A stretch of 64,000 nucleotides of DNA. It comes from Temnothorax longispinosus (taxonomy: Eukaryota > Arthropoda > Insecta > Hymenoptera > Formicidae). Each line of letters begins with the position of its first letter. The stretch's first letter is position 1. The notes under the pieces are model-generated. The model was not told the origin of the DNA. It searched no databases and saw only the letters and a list, made by a program, of their open reading frames with translations. The DNA lies in contig NC_092368.1 of the NCBI RefSeq assembly GCF_030848805.1, positions 2,514,441 to 2,578,440 of the forward strand, given 5' to 3'. This document shows, in pieces, positions 12,381 to 23,417 of the stretch. Made by a program: the position numbers and the translations under genes.

Positions 12381-14045
12381 AACACTTTTCAGAAATATAC
12401 AATTTCGCATAATACGCGTCTCGTTTTCTCGCTGCTAACCCTATTTCCCGATCGCCTTTTTTTCGCATCGAATTTTTTTCCCCCAAAATACAATAAACTC
12501 GGCTCGCTCTCCCACTCTCCTCGAGAGCAGCACCCATCTACCCATCCCCCCGGCTCTCTACGCGCGCTTCCTTTTTTTTTCCTCTCCGCCTCGCATCTAA
12601 CTGGCGAGCGGGCGTGCGCACGCGGCCAGGTTACGAGAAAGGCGAGCCGTGTCCCCCCGCATGCATACTGCAGAGCGCTTTTGATCGGGCCGGACCCCGG
12701 CGGGATGAAATATAAAAATCGCAATAAAGCGCCGCTACCGGTGCCGGGAGAGATGCTTCGATACCGTATCCGGGATTCGGCAGGCGCTCCTTCCCGCGCG
12801 CGCAAACAAACGCAACGCAACCCCGCCGCCGCCGTCGCCGCTGCCGCCCCGGTATTATCGGCGCTCGCTGCCCGTGTCCTCTTTTTTTTTTGCCTCCCTC
12901 CTCTATCGAATGTCGTCCCTCGGCGAGACTCGGGGGCGAGCTGCAGGCCGTCGCCGCTTCCGAGGGCAAGGATGGGTGCAACTGCGAGCTGTCCGCGATT
13001 TTCCCATCCGGCTGGAAATTCCGCGATTATCGGCAGGAAAGATGGGGAAACGGCTCGCCTACTTTATCCGGCAGTTTGTCTCCTTCGAGACAAATCGCCG
13101 TGTTTTTATACGTAACGCGACAGACAAGTTGTACAGTTTCGCTCAAATTTTCGCTATTTAGTTAAACCTTTTATTAACCGTTTAAGGAGCATTTTTCTCT
13201 TCTCTGTTCAATTTTTACTTTATCTAGTCATGTGCAATCCGATTTAAATTTTTCTAAACTAAATTTTTCTGCATTATTTATAATTCATAGTAAAGTAAGC
13301 TGGATCTTGATAGATCAGCAATTAAAGAATTTCTTAGCAAAAAAGATATATACGTGCAATTTTCGCATCAGAGAGTTAAAAAATGCTATCTTACTATCGA
13401 TCCCTCGGCGAGCATTCTGCAGAAGATAAAAGAAGTCGCGGCCCGATGGTATGCTCGTTTCGCATTTTTCGCGAAAAAGTAGCAGTTGCTATACACCCGT
13501 CCCATCCGTTCGCCTGTTTGGAAACTCGCGCAAGTAGAAGGAGAAGAACAAGAAGGTGAAATTCAAACGAGCAGAAAAAATAGCGGCATGCAGACTCCGC
13601 CGATGGAAGGTCTGACGAGAGAAGGGGGGAAGGGCGAAGGGCACGCCCTTCTTACGTGGAACGTTTGACGAGGATTGCACGAGGAGAACGCACGGTCGAA
13701 ACTTGTTCTAAGCTATTTACGAACGGCAGGAAGCCATCGTAAAGTCAATTTGAGTTCTCGGTAAGTGGCTGCCAGGCTGCGAGTCCTCCAACCAGGAAAC
13801 CCCGAATGCGCGAGCGAAAGAGAGGTGAGAGAGAGAGAATGAGATGGCGAAAAGGGTAGGAGGACGGAGGAGGGAAGAAAGAAGAACGCGAAAAGAAAAA
13901 GTGGAGGAGAGAAGAGCCCTCTAGTCTCTTTATTTCTCTTCCGGGACGCTCGACTTTTTACCTTCCACCCCGTGCTCGCATACGTGTATATAGCTCGCGT
14001 ATATATTTATATTCGAGCGTACGTGTGTAGACGTGTGCATGTGCA
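12381..14045. other. GC-rich then mixed non-coding DNA
   Basis: 12381-13130 is CpG-rich with overlapping frames on both strands that lack any motif or splice support. 13140-13400 is AT-rich. 13800-13920 is a purine-rich stretch. A GTAAGT lies at about 13761, but the sequence upstream is not an open exon. Nothing is recognised. Confidence 0.55.
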
Positions 14046-14558
14046 TATAGGGTGCTCCTATGTCTCTCGCGCGTCTCGAAAAGTATCGGGGAAACACGGC
14101 GGAACGAACAGAAAAGGTGGTCTGATTTTGAGAGCGTAAAATACGTTCGGATTAGCTCCTTCACACTTCTCGCTCTAGTGTCATAAATTAGGCCATTATA
14201 TGTGAGACCAGTCTGTCTACCGAGTGTCTCAAAAAAATGGTATATTTTCATTCCACCAAAGATGGAAACTGACTGTGAGCTTAGGAAGAAGTATCAATTT
14301 TGTTTTACAGTTTTGAACGATTGAAGCGATCGGAGGAGAATTTCAGCGCGCTAAAAGTTAATCAGCGTTATAAGTAGACACTCTTGGAACCTCGCTCTTC
14401 AAACAATTCCCGGCGCGCGGATCTTAATTATTTCCAAGATATTTTATAAAGATGCCGTACTCCAAAAATATTTAACGCCGAAACTCGCGGATTCGCTGTT
14501 CGATCACATTCTCGGCTGTCTCGCCGGGAGAATCGGACGCCTCTCGGGACACCCCGTA
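14046..14558. mobile_element. probable degraded TIR element of the CAGGGTGTCC-ended group
   Basis: The left end reads TATAGGGTGCTCC (14046-14058). The right end reads GGGACACCCCGTA (14546-14558), whose reverse complement is TACGGGGTGTCCC. Both ends resemble those of the better-preserved element at 55800-56121, and a TA lies at each boundary. There is no transposase frame inside, so it would be a non-autonomous copy of about 510 bp. The termini differ at roughly three of eleven positions, so chance pairing of the two ends is possible. Confidence 0.4.
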
Positions 14559-16400
14559 TACGTGGGAAGACACGCACACACGTATGCGAGCACATTTATA
14601 TATGTACAACGAAACTATACGTAGCCGGGCGGCTACGCTCAGACGCAGCCAGACTGATAAATGATTCATACAATATTTCTCTCTCCCGGGCTCCCCAGCT
14701 CGCTCGCTATCTCGCCGCGGAGGCTACGAAGAAAACCGGCGAACATTAATATATATTTTATGTTTTATATTTGTTTCAAGGAGAGAGAGAGGGGGGGGGG
14801 AGAGGGGAGAGAGCAGTCGTGTGTATGTGTCCGCTAGCCTGCGTGTATACCCGCACATTTACGTGCGGTATATGTGTACATGTGACTTCATGGCGCGTCT
14901 TCTACGAGATGGATGATGCGAATGCTATGACCCTCCGTATACCGGGTGACGAACGATCTTTCCGTCTTGAACGGGGTAATCTGAGCGAATATGCCAGGGA
15001 ATTACGCAGTTCTTTGCTAGAACTATTTAAGGGTTGTATATTCACAGTCGTTTCTCGGGGATTTATAAGGATTTTCTTATTGGTGCATACGTGAGTAGAC
15101 AAGGATTCTCTACCACTCGAGACGACGAGATGTGAGTCGTCCGCCTTCAGTCCAAAAATATTGGGGGTCTATTTCGTGTAAATATGAACAAGAATGCGAC
15201 ATATGAAAAATATGTCGAAATTGAAAAGTGATTTACGCAGTTGGATTTTTTTTTTTTTAAGGAAACTATTCTTATTACGCGAAATAATCCTTCAATTTTG
15301 TTGAAGAGCTTATTGTCTGAAAATTATATTCTAATAACATAGTTCATTATTGTAGTAAATTTGTATTATTCCTCGGACTATTTTACTCTCGTAAAGCGGC
15401 ATGACCTTCGCGTGGGGAAAGTAATTCTTCGTTCGCGTAGGATATACGTGAATTAAGTGCGACAGAATTTGGCCGATCTAATTGCGACCCTCTTTCTAAT
15501 TGCGGAATAGCCATTTATGACTCCGCGTATACTTGGCCAGCTATTTCCGATTTAATTCGTCATCGCCTTTCGGTTCCTCTTACGCGGAAGGGAAACCGAG
15601 CGCGCTCGACCGCAAGAGAATCGAAAAGCTGTATCGATCTGGAAACGAGGGCGGCGCGAGAACGAGGTTAATATCGTGGGAATTATTCGCGACCTTTGAC
15701 CGGCGCCGAGACAAATATAATATATTTTAAGATATATCTTTTCCCCCGCGCCCTCACCCACCGCGCGGTGAATAGTTCATGAGCGGAGATGCAGAAACGG
15801 GCGTTCCCTGAAAAATTGAAATTCTTAAAACCACCTCACTCTCTCACCGCGTCGTTTAATATTGAGCGTTCGCGAGATCGCACTTCATTATTAAAGCATA
15901 TGAGAGTTCGAACTGGTTTCGATATACCTTGGAAAACGGCGCAGGGACTGAGGATGACCCACCTAGTTACCCGATTAAAGACAGACTCGTATTTTCGGAA
16001 GCAGAGAAACGCGAATCTACATACACTTGGCACACATTCCTTCAAGGAATATATATATATATGTATATATTCTCTGATATTAATAATATTCGCCTTGATA
16101 TTAAATATAAATATCGAAGATGGATAGTAATATCCTCGCTTATTTAAATATGTTTGAATATATACATTCTAATTACAGAGAGACGCGAGCTATCTTCTAC
16201 CTAAATTATATTCCAATTAAAAATGTAGAGACGTTCTATGTGTGTAAATTCATATTGAAAAATATTATATTAAAAGAAATAAGAAAGCATGTTGATTAAA
16301 CTCACGAATCTTGTTCTATGGATCTCTCGCGTGGCTCGGTCCGCGAAAGACGAGCAATTGATCAATGGAAAACCCATCGATCGATCGACGATCGTCTAAA
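14559..16400. other. non-coding, mixed composition
   Basis: No gene is recognised. Contents are a GA/G tract at 14780-14814, a small perfect stem-loop at 15197-15217 (8-bp arms CGACATAT, 5-base loop), a T-run then AAG near 15246-15261 and an AT repeat around 16049-16070. The 107-codon plus frame at 14771 begins in the GA tract and shows no family feature. Confidence 0.55.
14780..14814 (+). repeat. GA tract with a ten-G run
   Basis: GAGA units, a run of ten or more G, then GAGGGGAGAGAG. Confidence 0.9.
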
Positions 16401-16422
16401 ATACTTGTGAAAAGTCTCCGTG

Positions 16423-16460
16423 TACTCACCTGCAACAGAAAAATAAAGCACAAGTCAGTT
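16423..16460 (-). promoter_or_regulatory. recursive-type (zero-length exon) splice site
   Basis: Read on the minus strand, a branchpoint-like TTAACTGAC is followed about 30 bases later by a pyrimidine tract and then TTTTTCTGTTGCAG|GTGAGT. The AG ends at 16430 and the GT begins at 16429, so a strong 3' splice site abuts a strong 5' splice site with no exon between. This is the known arrangement of ratchet points that split very long insect introns. It suggests that a minus-strand gene with a large intron covers this position. The sequence match is direct; use in splicing is inferred. A tiny alternative exon downstream is the main alternative. Confidence 0.45.
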
Positions 16461-17812
16461 AATTGAAGAAACAGTCCGTCGCGAATAATAGCGTGTAATT
16501 AATGAAAATCGAATAAATTTAGTTGCTCCCACTCTCGAAATACTCATGAAAAGGGGGACGCGACGTGCTTTATCGACACGGGCGCGGGTCGAAAAAGGAT
16601 CCGGGCAGGCAGGTTTTAATTTTACGTTCCTTGCCTCGCATCGCGATGCCCGTAAAAACAAACGGGCGGGAGGTAAGCGCGCCGCCATTGTTCGGCCGGT
16701 TATTATGGGCGAGCTACCGACGCGGCTAATTATTCCGATGCTAATTGAAGAGATAAAATTTAATCGGATTCCTTCGCGCAAAATAAGAGAACGGGGCCCC
16801 GCGCCCGAGAGAAGAATAACTCCAAGAGTTATAATTCTGTCGCGATCCCGCGACCGCTCGGCGCTCTCCTCGCGGCGACGGTCGATACCCCGGCCTCCTC
16901 CGTAACAATTGTCGTCGATAATAATGCGCGTATCGGGAATTCATTAGAATGGAAAACTTCGCGATGCCCATGCCCCGGGCGACGTTATAAGATTCCCTTA
17001 CTGTTTCAACTTTGTGATTTAATCAGCGCTTGTTTTGACGGGACGTGGAGTTCTTCTTGTAAATCCCGCAAATATTCGAATATCGCGTTAAACTCTTTTA
17101 GCTTACGCTTCTCCAACGTTGAGGAAAATCTGCTCGATCATTCATCAGTAATACTATCAAATAAATTTCATCCCTTTTTTTCTTTGCCAGATTTAGTAAC
17201 TGCATGCATGATGTATGCGGATCTCCCGCTCTTTAGAGAAGATATTTCCGCAAATTCAGGAGAACTCTCGACAAAAAAATTTCACGCATAAAAATACGCG
17301 AGTGATATCAAGGATGCAATAACTAACACTATAGTAACTAACTATAACAATTATCCGTGTTGATTTGCCATTCTTTTCAATGCAAAAAGGGAGAAATCGC
17401 GAGCGTCGGTTCGGCATTCGAAATCGCAGAGGGGGATTCAAAGACGAGCCGATGCGACGCCGGAATCATGATTCCGAGGTGACTCCGGTGTGTACGGGAG
17501 ATGCGATGCATCGCGAGTGCATCCCGGGGTGCATTGGAGGGTGCGCGCGGGCCGAGCATGGTGGCGGCGAACGCACACCGCGGGCTAAGGGTGCGGCAAG
17601 CAAGGGAGGACAAGAGGATGGAGGTAGCGGAGAGGAGGCGGCAGAGAAACGGAGGAGGGTTCGAGGAGGAGACGGAGGAGGAAGGGAGGGCCGTCACAGG
17701 CTACGGCATCCCGGCATAACTCAGAATTGCCTCGCTGCGAGGGTAGAATTGACAGCATAGCACTAACATTGTACGCGCCCGCGTTATGTATTTATGTAAA
17801 TGCATAACCAGC

Positions 17813-17837
17813 CACCCCCGCCCCCGCCCCCCCCCCT
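17813..17837 (-). other. G-quadruplex-type motif on the minus strand
   Basis: The plus strand is a nearly pure C tract broken by single G and A bases. The minus strand therefore has at least four runs of four or more G with one-base loops, a very favourable quadruplex pattern and an i-motif candidate on the other strand. Confidence 0.7.
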
Positions 17838-17878
17838 CATACCGTCGGCTGGTAGGTAGTACGCACACAAACACGCAT

Positions 17879-17902
17879 CCTCTCTCTCTCTCTCACACAC
17901 AC
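17879..17902 (+). repeat. compound CT/CA microsatellite
   Basis: Eight CT units followed by CA units. Confidence 0.85.
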
Positions 17903-18201
17903 TTACTCTGCGTAGGGTTCTCTGACCGACGCAAGCTCTTCCACAAACCCGCTATACCTCTCTCGTGAACATTGTATTATACATATGTATACGGTCAACA
18001 CGTACACGCGACCGGAGCGACGTACATAGAGGGCCCGCAGAAGTATGCGTATGCGGGGCCTCTTACGGTAGGATTGCAAGGGGGTGGCGGGCACTGTACA
18101 TAGCGCAAACGAGCGAGAGAGGGCGAAGCGCGTAAGGCGCGTGCAAACGCGCGCGAGAGGCTGTGTGTGCAGGGGTGGTCAACCGAGGGGTTGCGCGGCA
18201 C

Positions 18202-18233
18202 GGGGGGGGAGGTGGGAAAAAGGGGGTGGTGGG
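18202..18233 (+). other. G-quadruplex-type motif
   Basis: Runs of 7-8, 3, 5 and 3 G are separated by short loops (AGGT, five A, TGGT), satisfying the four-run rule. Confidence 0.6.
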
Positions 18234-18300
18234 CGAAGAGGGGACGAAGGGGTGTGCATGTAAGCGGCACATAAGCCAAAGGATGGAGTTGCGAGCGTGG

Positions 18301-18318
18301 GCGAGCGAGCGAGCGAGC
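18301..18318 (+). repeat. (GCGA)n tetranucleotide repeat
   Basis: Four to five GCGA units. Confidence 0.8.
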
Positions 18319-18490
18319 CGCCGCCGACCGACGCCACGGTACACAGCATATAGCACACACCGATCACATTAATCAGAGGTTATTGCGTGCATTCCTAATC
18401 ATCCGGCAGCCTCTAACTATTCCTAGATTCTGATTGGTGCATTACTCGGCATTTCCGGTATGATTCTGCATTCCAATTGGTCCGCCACCG

Positions 18491-18550
18491 TGCCGCGCCG
18501 CGCCGCGCCGCGCTGCGCCGAGCCGCGCCGTGCCGCATCGCGCCGAGCCG
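18491..18550 (+). repeat. GCCGC/GCGCC pentanucleotide minisatellite
   Basis: About twelve five-base units, the first five nearly perfect and later ones diverged by single changes (CTGCG, AGCCG, TGCCG). It is the longest array of the pentamer that recurs in this window and accounts for the Arg/Ala-rich frames on both strands. Confidence 0.85.
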
Positions 18551-18800
18551 GCAGGCTCGTCTCGTCGTCTCGTCGTCTCCATCGACGAATTGCAATTCCG
18601 CAAGCCGCCGCCGGTACCGACTGACCGAGGACCGACCACTTTGGCGAGCCCCCGTCGTCTCGATTGGACGAGTAAACCCCTTCGGGGATACTCGCTGGGG
18701 GTTTCGAGTGAGCCCGGCCGAGGATTTTAGCCTGATCTAAACACCTCCGAGGCTAAAGCTCTCCGAGCTTTGTCGACACGACGGTGGTATAACTAAGACT

Positions 18801-19160
18801 GTTGATTCTAAAGGTCGAGGATCTCGTTTGATCTTCGGAATGTGAAACTATTTGTATGCAAGAACACGCAATATTACATAATTCTTTACTCTACTTTTAA
18901 TCAGTTTTCATTTTTCTAAAGATAATTACAAAAATTATGAATTAAAGAAATAAATAAATTCTTGTTAAGAATTAAAACAAATGGACTTTAACATATATAT
19001 GATATATAATACTTTCCTATTTCGTAATAACGGTCACAAGTCTCGTAAAACGTAAGAAAAAGAGATTTAAAGAGCATATATATGTATAAGTATTCATCGT
19101 TAGACATTAAGTGGACTTTATAGGAGATTCGAATATTCTCTTCCATATTCGACGATAATT
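18801..19160. other. AT-rich spacer
   Basis: A/T-rich with no open frame. Nothing seen. Confidence 0.7.
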
Positions 19161-19389
19161 TACGAGCGAAAGGGTTAAGACTGCGTCATCCCAGGGCACC
19201 GATAAAAAAACGATTCGTCAGCAGGAGGGTGAAGTATCGGCCGTTCACGGCGAAGTAATTGCGACCGGCGCGACTCCGGCGATTCGGCCGGCGATAATCA
19301 TCGAGTAATTAACAATCCCAGTTTCAATTCGGCCGCCGCGGAAAACAGCAAATTCGTAATATCCTACAATATTGCCGGCTACGTGGCGC

Positions 19390-19471
19390 GAGGAGAAAGG
19401 GGAAGAGAGAGAGAGAGAAAGAGGGAGAGAGAAAGAGAGATAGGTGATGGCAAAGGGAAGAGAGAGAGAGA
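19390..19471 (+). repeat. imperfect GA tract
   Basis: GAGA/GAAA units over about 80 bases. Confidence 0.9.
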
Positions 19472-19938
19472 TGGGACCCATCTCCCTTCCCCACATGGCG
19501 CGTTTATGCGCGCTCGCTCGCGTGCGAGTCACGAGCGCTCTCTTTCCATCCTTCAACCCGCTTCCTCCCGTCCGACTGCGCGCGATTCCGCACATTTTCG
19601 TATTTCCTATTTGTAAATAAGCAATCAGGCGCGGCGCGTCGCGGCGTGGTGCGGCGGGGCATGGCGCGCGGCGCGCCGGGGGCACCAGCGGCGGAGGTGA
19701 GACAATTAATCATTTCAATTAACGGACACAATTCGATCTCCAATCGGGCCCGGCCGAGAAGAATATTGGAAAGCCGGGAACAGGCCGGAAACGCCCGTGT
19801 ATTCTCTATCTCCCTCGTTTCCCCTTTCCTCCACCTCTCCACCATTCTCTCCCCGTTCGTCCCGTTAAATTGTAACTCGGTAATGCGCGCGAAATAACGT
19901 ACGAAATAACGTACGGAGGGCTTCGTATTATCTCGCTT

Positions 19939-19965
19939 TGTGTGTGCGCGCGCGCGCGCGTGTGT
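19939..19965 (+). repeat. alternating (GT)n(GC)n(GT)n tract
   Basis: Twenty-seven bases of strict purine-pyrimidine alternation, with GC dinucleotides in the centre. It is a classic Z-DNA-prone sequence. Confidence 0.85.
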
Positions 19966-20434
19966 AGCCGGGTGTGCGCGTTTTGGTGGTGAGTCTATCG
20001 CGCGGAAGTAGTTTGCGTTTTAATTAAAGCGGCGATTTCCGGCCACGAGATGCGGCGCGATACATGCTTAGGTGGGCGGCGATGAATTGCCCGAGCGAGC
20101 GTCGTTTAGCCGATTAAATTGTAAACGTCGAACGCGGTTCGCGCGCTAATTTTATTCCCTCGAAACGTCACCGCACGTCCGCATAAATAAATGTTGACCG
20201 GCGTGAGGAAAAGGGGAAAGAGGGAAAAAAACACTCGGGCTCGTTCACATTCTGATATGCTTATTAAGTTTTCACGTTATCTGAGAGCTCTACATAGCGC
20301 TTAATGCAACAATAATAATTTAATGACACGTAACAAAATTAGATCTCAACGAGTCTTCTGAGAATTCTAAATCCAAAGTATTAATTATCTCCGGAATATT
20401 TAACGTCAGATATTGATAAGTTGCAACGAACGAC

Positions 20435-20457
20435 AGGAGGAGGAGGAGGAGGAGGAG
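20435..20457 (+). repeat. (AGG)n trinucleotide microsatellite
   Basis: Seven to eight AGG units, uninterrupted. Confidence 0.9.
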
Positions 20458-20604
20458 AAAAGCCGTAAAGGCTATAAATCAAAGGATCTTAATTAAGATC
20501 GACAATCGTGAGATAACTTCCGTTTTAAAATACGAAGGTACAAGACTCGCTTACATTCGTTATTGCATTGAGCGGAAAATTGCTATCTGTGATTCAACAA
20601 AAAA

Positions 20605-20640
20605 TCTCTTTTTCTCTCTTTCTCTCATCTCTCTCTCTCT
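20605..20640 (+). repeat. CT tract
   Basis: Imperfect CT repeat followed by ACATACATAC. Confidence 0.85.
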
Positions 20641-21601
20641 ACATACATACTTTTGCATGCAAGCGCTGGAAAGCAAGCGCGACCGTTCCGAAGGTCAGTG
20701 TAAACGCTCGCGGTGTGGAGTGTATAGCGAGCCGAGCGCGAATGTATGCGTCCGCGTTTCGTAACGTAACTTCATTCATCAGCGCCGTCCCGGCTTGAGG
20801 ACGGTCAGGTACGACCGCGAGAGAGACGAGATGCATTACGTGACGATCCTCGGCTCGCCGGGAAAACGTGTGCGTCCGGAAATAACGCGGAGGCACTCTC
20901 CTCTCTCGATTCCACGCTCAGGCCTGACACGCCGTGTCTTCTCTCTTTCGCTCACTCGCTCGCGAGTCTGCTCGCGCGAGCAGCTGGTGCGTAAAACCGT
21001 CGCAAGTCGCATCGATGTCCCCGTGCGATTGCACGGTCGTTCCGCCTTAAGTGATACGTCACGGGTTACGTCCGCCATAGCAACGCGCTAATACATAACA
21101 TTATGACGAGCGGCGTGGGGCAATAATTTTGTCGGACTCGTGACTTTGTTGCAGCTACGCGAATTTTCTCGGCGGAAAGTAGTAAATAACGGTCGCGTAC
21201 GACATTATATTATTATTCGTCCTACTTACGTCGCGGCCGATGAGCCCCGACTACAAATTACAAATTGCAACCCGCAATAAGCGCGACGGAATAAAAAATC
21301 TTGCCCCGTCACGCACCGCCGGCTCGCCCTTAGAAACTGGCAGTCGCGTTGCAATTTGTTATTGCGCGTTTCCGTGCACGTGATAAATTAGCTTTGCGTT
21401 AAACAGAACAACTCGGCGGATAACATGTTATTCGCCGCGGGGACTAATAATAAACCGTGAACATAATAATATCTTGTTGGGAATTGAAATAATTCTTTTT
21501 TATATAACAAAGTTCAAGCATAGGGCAGACAATTGTAAAGACGATTCTTGCGCGAGCCGATTAATCGTGAAATACCGGCGCCGATGTTTGGCCTCTCTTC
21601 A

Positions 21602-21640
21602 CCTCTCTCTTTCTCTCTCTCCTCTTCTCTCGCTCGCTCG
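21602..21640 (+). repeat. CT/CTCG tract
   Basis: CT units ending in CTCG tetramers. Confidence 0.8.
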
Positions 21641-22841
21641 GGGATTAATGGGGTTAAGTCGCGAGCCATAACCGCGGCCCAAGGGGGTGGCAAGAAGGGC
21701 GCAGCAGTCGAGCACGAGCGCGGCGCGGCCCGCCGCGCCTTAACAAGGTTAGCGCCACGAATTGCTCCGTGGCGAAAGTCTGATTGAGAAAATTCTCAGA
21801 GTCTGGCATCGACGTGCTCTCGAGCAGAAGGCGAGGAGAAGTCGTGAGACGAGAAGAGCCGCGAGTCGATCGACCGGCGCGGGCGGAGGAAGGGGGGACG
21901 AGGTAAAAGAACGAGCAGTTGAAAAATTATAAACCAAGAAACCGACGAGGTAATATAATATTAGTTCTCAAGAAAGAGAGGGAGCCGCGAAGGAGACACG
22001 GACGGAGAACTCTCTTCTCTGGTTAGACGATAAAAAGGTTAGCACCCACAATGAGCGCCGTGCCCGCAGCCTAGCGTCTCTCCCATTCCACCCCCGTCCG
22101 CTCCCGTTTTCTACCCTTCTCGCCGCCGCGCCGCGCTGCCAAAGAGAGCCGGCGAGGCGGCGAGAGTCGGGTGGTGGAAGTGAAAACAGAGGCTGCTGGC
22201 CGGTAATTCCGTAGGAATCCGAGCGTCGAAAGGTCACTCGGGGAAAATCCATGGATTACTTCGTTCCCACCCTCTCTTCCGTTTTTTTTTCTTCCCGAGA
22301 AAGAAAAAATAAACAGAGGACGAAACGGCGAACGGCTCGATGACGCATCGGGCGCGCCTCTGGTTTAACCCTTCTGGGGTAAATCTACTCTCGGCGTAGT
22401 CGGGGGTGCGTTAGCGGCGAGTGCATTCGGAAGATACGCAGGAGATTGCGAGCCCCATCCCTCAACTCTTTCGCCGACGATCGGAACGCAGTTTCCTGCA
22501 ACAATCGCTCGCGAACTGGCGAAGATTGCGCGACAGCCATCTTAATGTCGCCATTTTGTCTGACCCTTGACAAAGGTTAAGACGGTCGAAGGGTGATCTA
22601 CGCGTGAAGAGAGGGTAGAACGGGGAACGACGAGGGACGGTAAATAGGAAATAAGTCGCTGCCGGAGGGGGCGAAGAGCGGATTTCACGCCAATTTCTCG
22701 TCTCCGCTCGTCATTGGCGAGAAATTGTCAAATCGCTGCCTTTCTCGCATCCAACCCCCGTTCTTCTTCTCACCCCGACCCAGCCCCGACGATCATCCTC
22801 TCGGCGATCATGAGTGAGTTGCGTCGAGAAAGATATAGAAT

Positions 22842-22890
<49 letters not shown>
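22842..22890 (+). repeat. (GA)n microsatellite
   Basis: About 49 bases of GA repeat, of which the last 38 are uninterrupted. Confidence 0.95.
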
Positions 22891-22893
<3 letters not shown>

Positions 22894-23392
22894 TAGAGTA
22901 ACGAGATTTCTTTATTACGTTCGCGCAAATAAATTTGTGAGCGGAACCTCGTCGTCGACGACGATGACAATGGCGATCGAGCGTGCGCGATCTCGTTTTT
23001 CTAACTCGATCGACTGTCGTCACCCTCTTTCGAACATGCTTCGCATTATGTTGAAAAGTGACGTCAACGCGATACAATATTGTGACATCGGGACGTCTAC
23101 TAGCTGTTCAGAATTTACCGTGTTAACTTTCTGATGTCGATATACCAAAGGTGAAATTAAAGGAATAAAAAAGTGGGAGAAAAAAATAGCGTTGTTGCAA
23201 ATTGCGTTGTTTCTTTCTTCCTTCGCATTTCCTTTAGTTGTGAAATGCTACGGTGATGAAAAATTTCCGTTCTAAAAAGATGTCGAATAACGCGTAACGT
23301 TTCAAAAATTTCGCCACCTGTTTTCTTCACTTGCGCTTGCAAATTTGCAGTCGACTCGAAGCTGACTCTCGCCCCTGTGACTTTAATAAAAA

Positions 23393-23417
23393 GACCGACC
23401 GACCGACCGACCGACCG
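23393..23417 (+). repeat. (GACC)n tetranucleotide repeat
   Basis: Six GACC units. A diverged GACC/GACG stretch also occurs at 54502-54534. Confidence 0.9.

Larger units (their letters stand above)
16461..18800. other. CpG-rich non-coding DNA with C/G runs
   Basis: No gene is recognised. The 131-codon plus frame at 17365 and its neighbours are Arg/Gly/Glu-rich with no motif. The block holds a GAG|GTAAGC at about 16672-16680 without an open exon, the C-run at 17813, CT/CA repeats at 17879, a G-run cluster at 18202, GCGA units at 18301 and the GCCGC repeat at 18491. Confidence 0.55.
19161..22840. other. CpG-rich non-coding DNA
   Basis: No gene is recognised. GA tract at 19390, GGCGC-like cluster at about 19631-19677, alternating GT/GC tract at 19939, GGA repeat at 20435 and CT tracts at 20605 and 21602. 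A GCGGAG|GTGAGA donor-like site at about 19696 follows a short GC-rich Met-Ala-Arg-Gly frame, which is too compositionally biased to call an exon. 21180-21440 is CpG- and TAAT-rich. Confidence 0.55.

Noticed and set aside
19646..19698. Met-Ala-Arg-Gly frame before GAG|GTGAGA as a first coding exon
   Set aside because: The frame is made of GGCGC-type repeat sequence, and the donor-like word alone is not sufficient.
23393..23417. Regular GACC spacing as a possible CRISPR-like or satellite array
   Set aside because: It is a plain tetranucleotide repeat with no spacers. No CRISPR array is present anywhere in the window.
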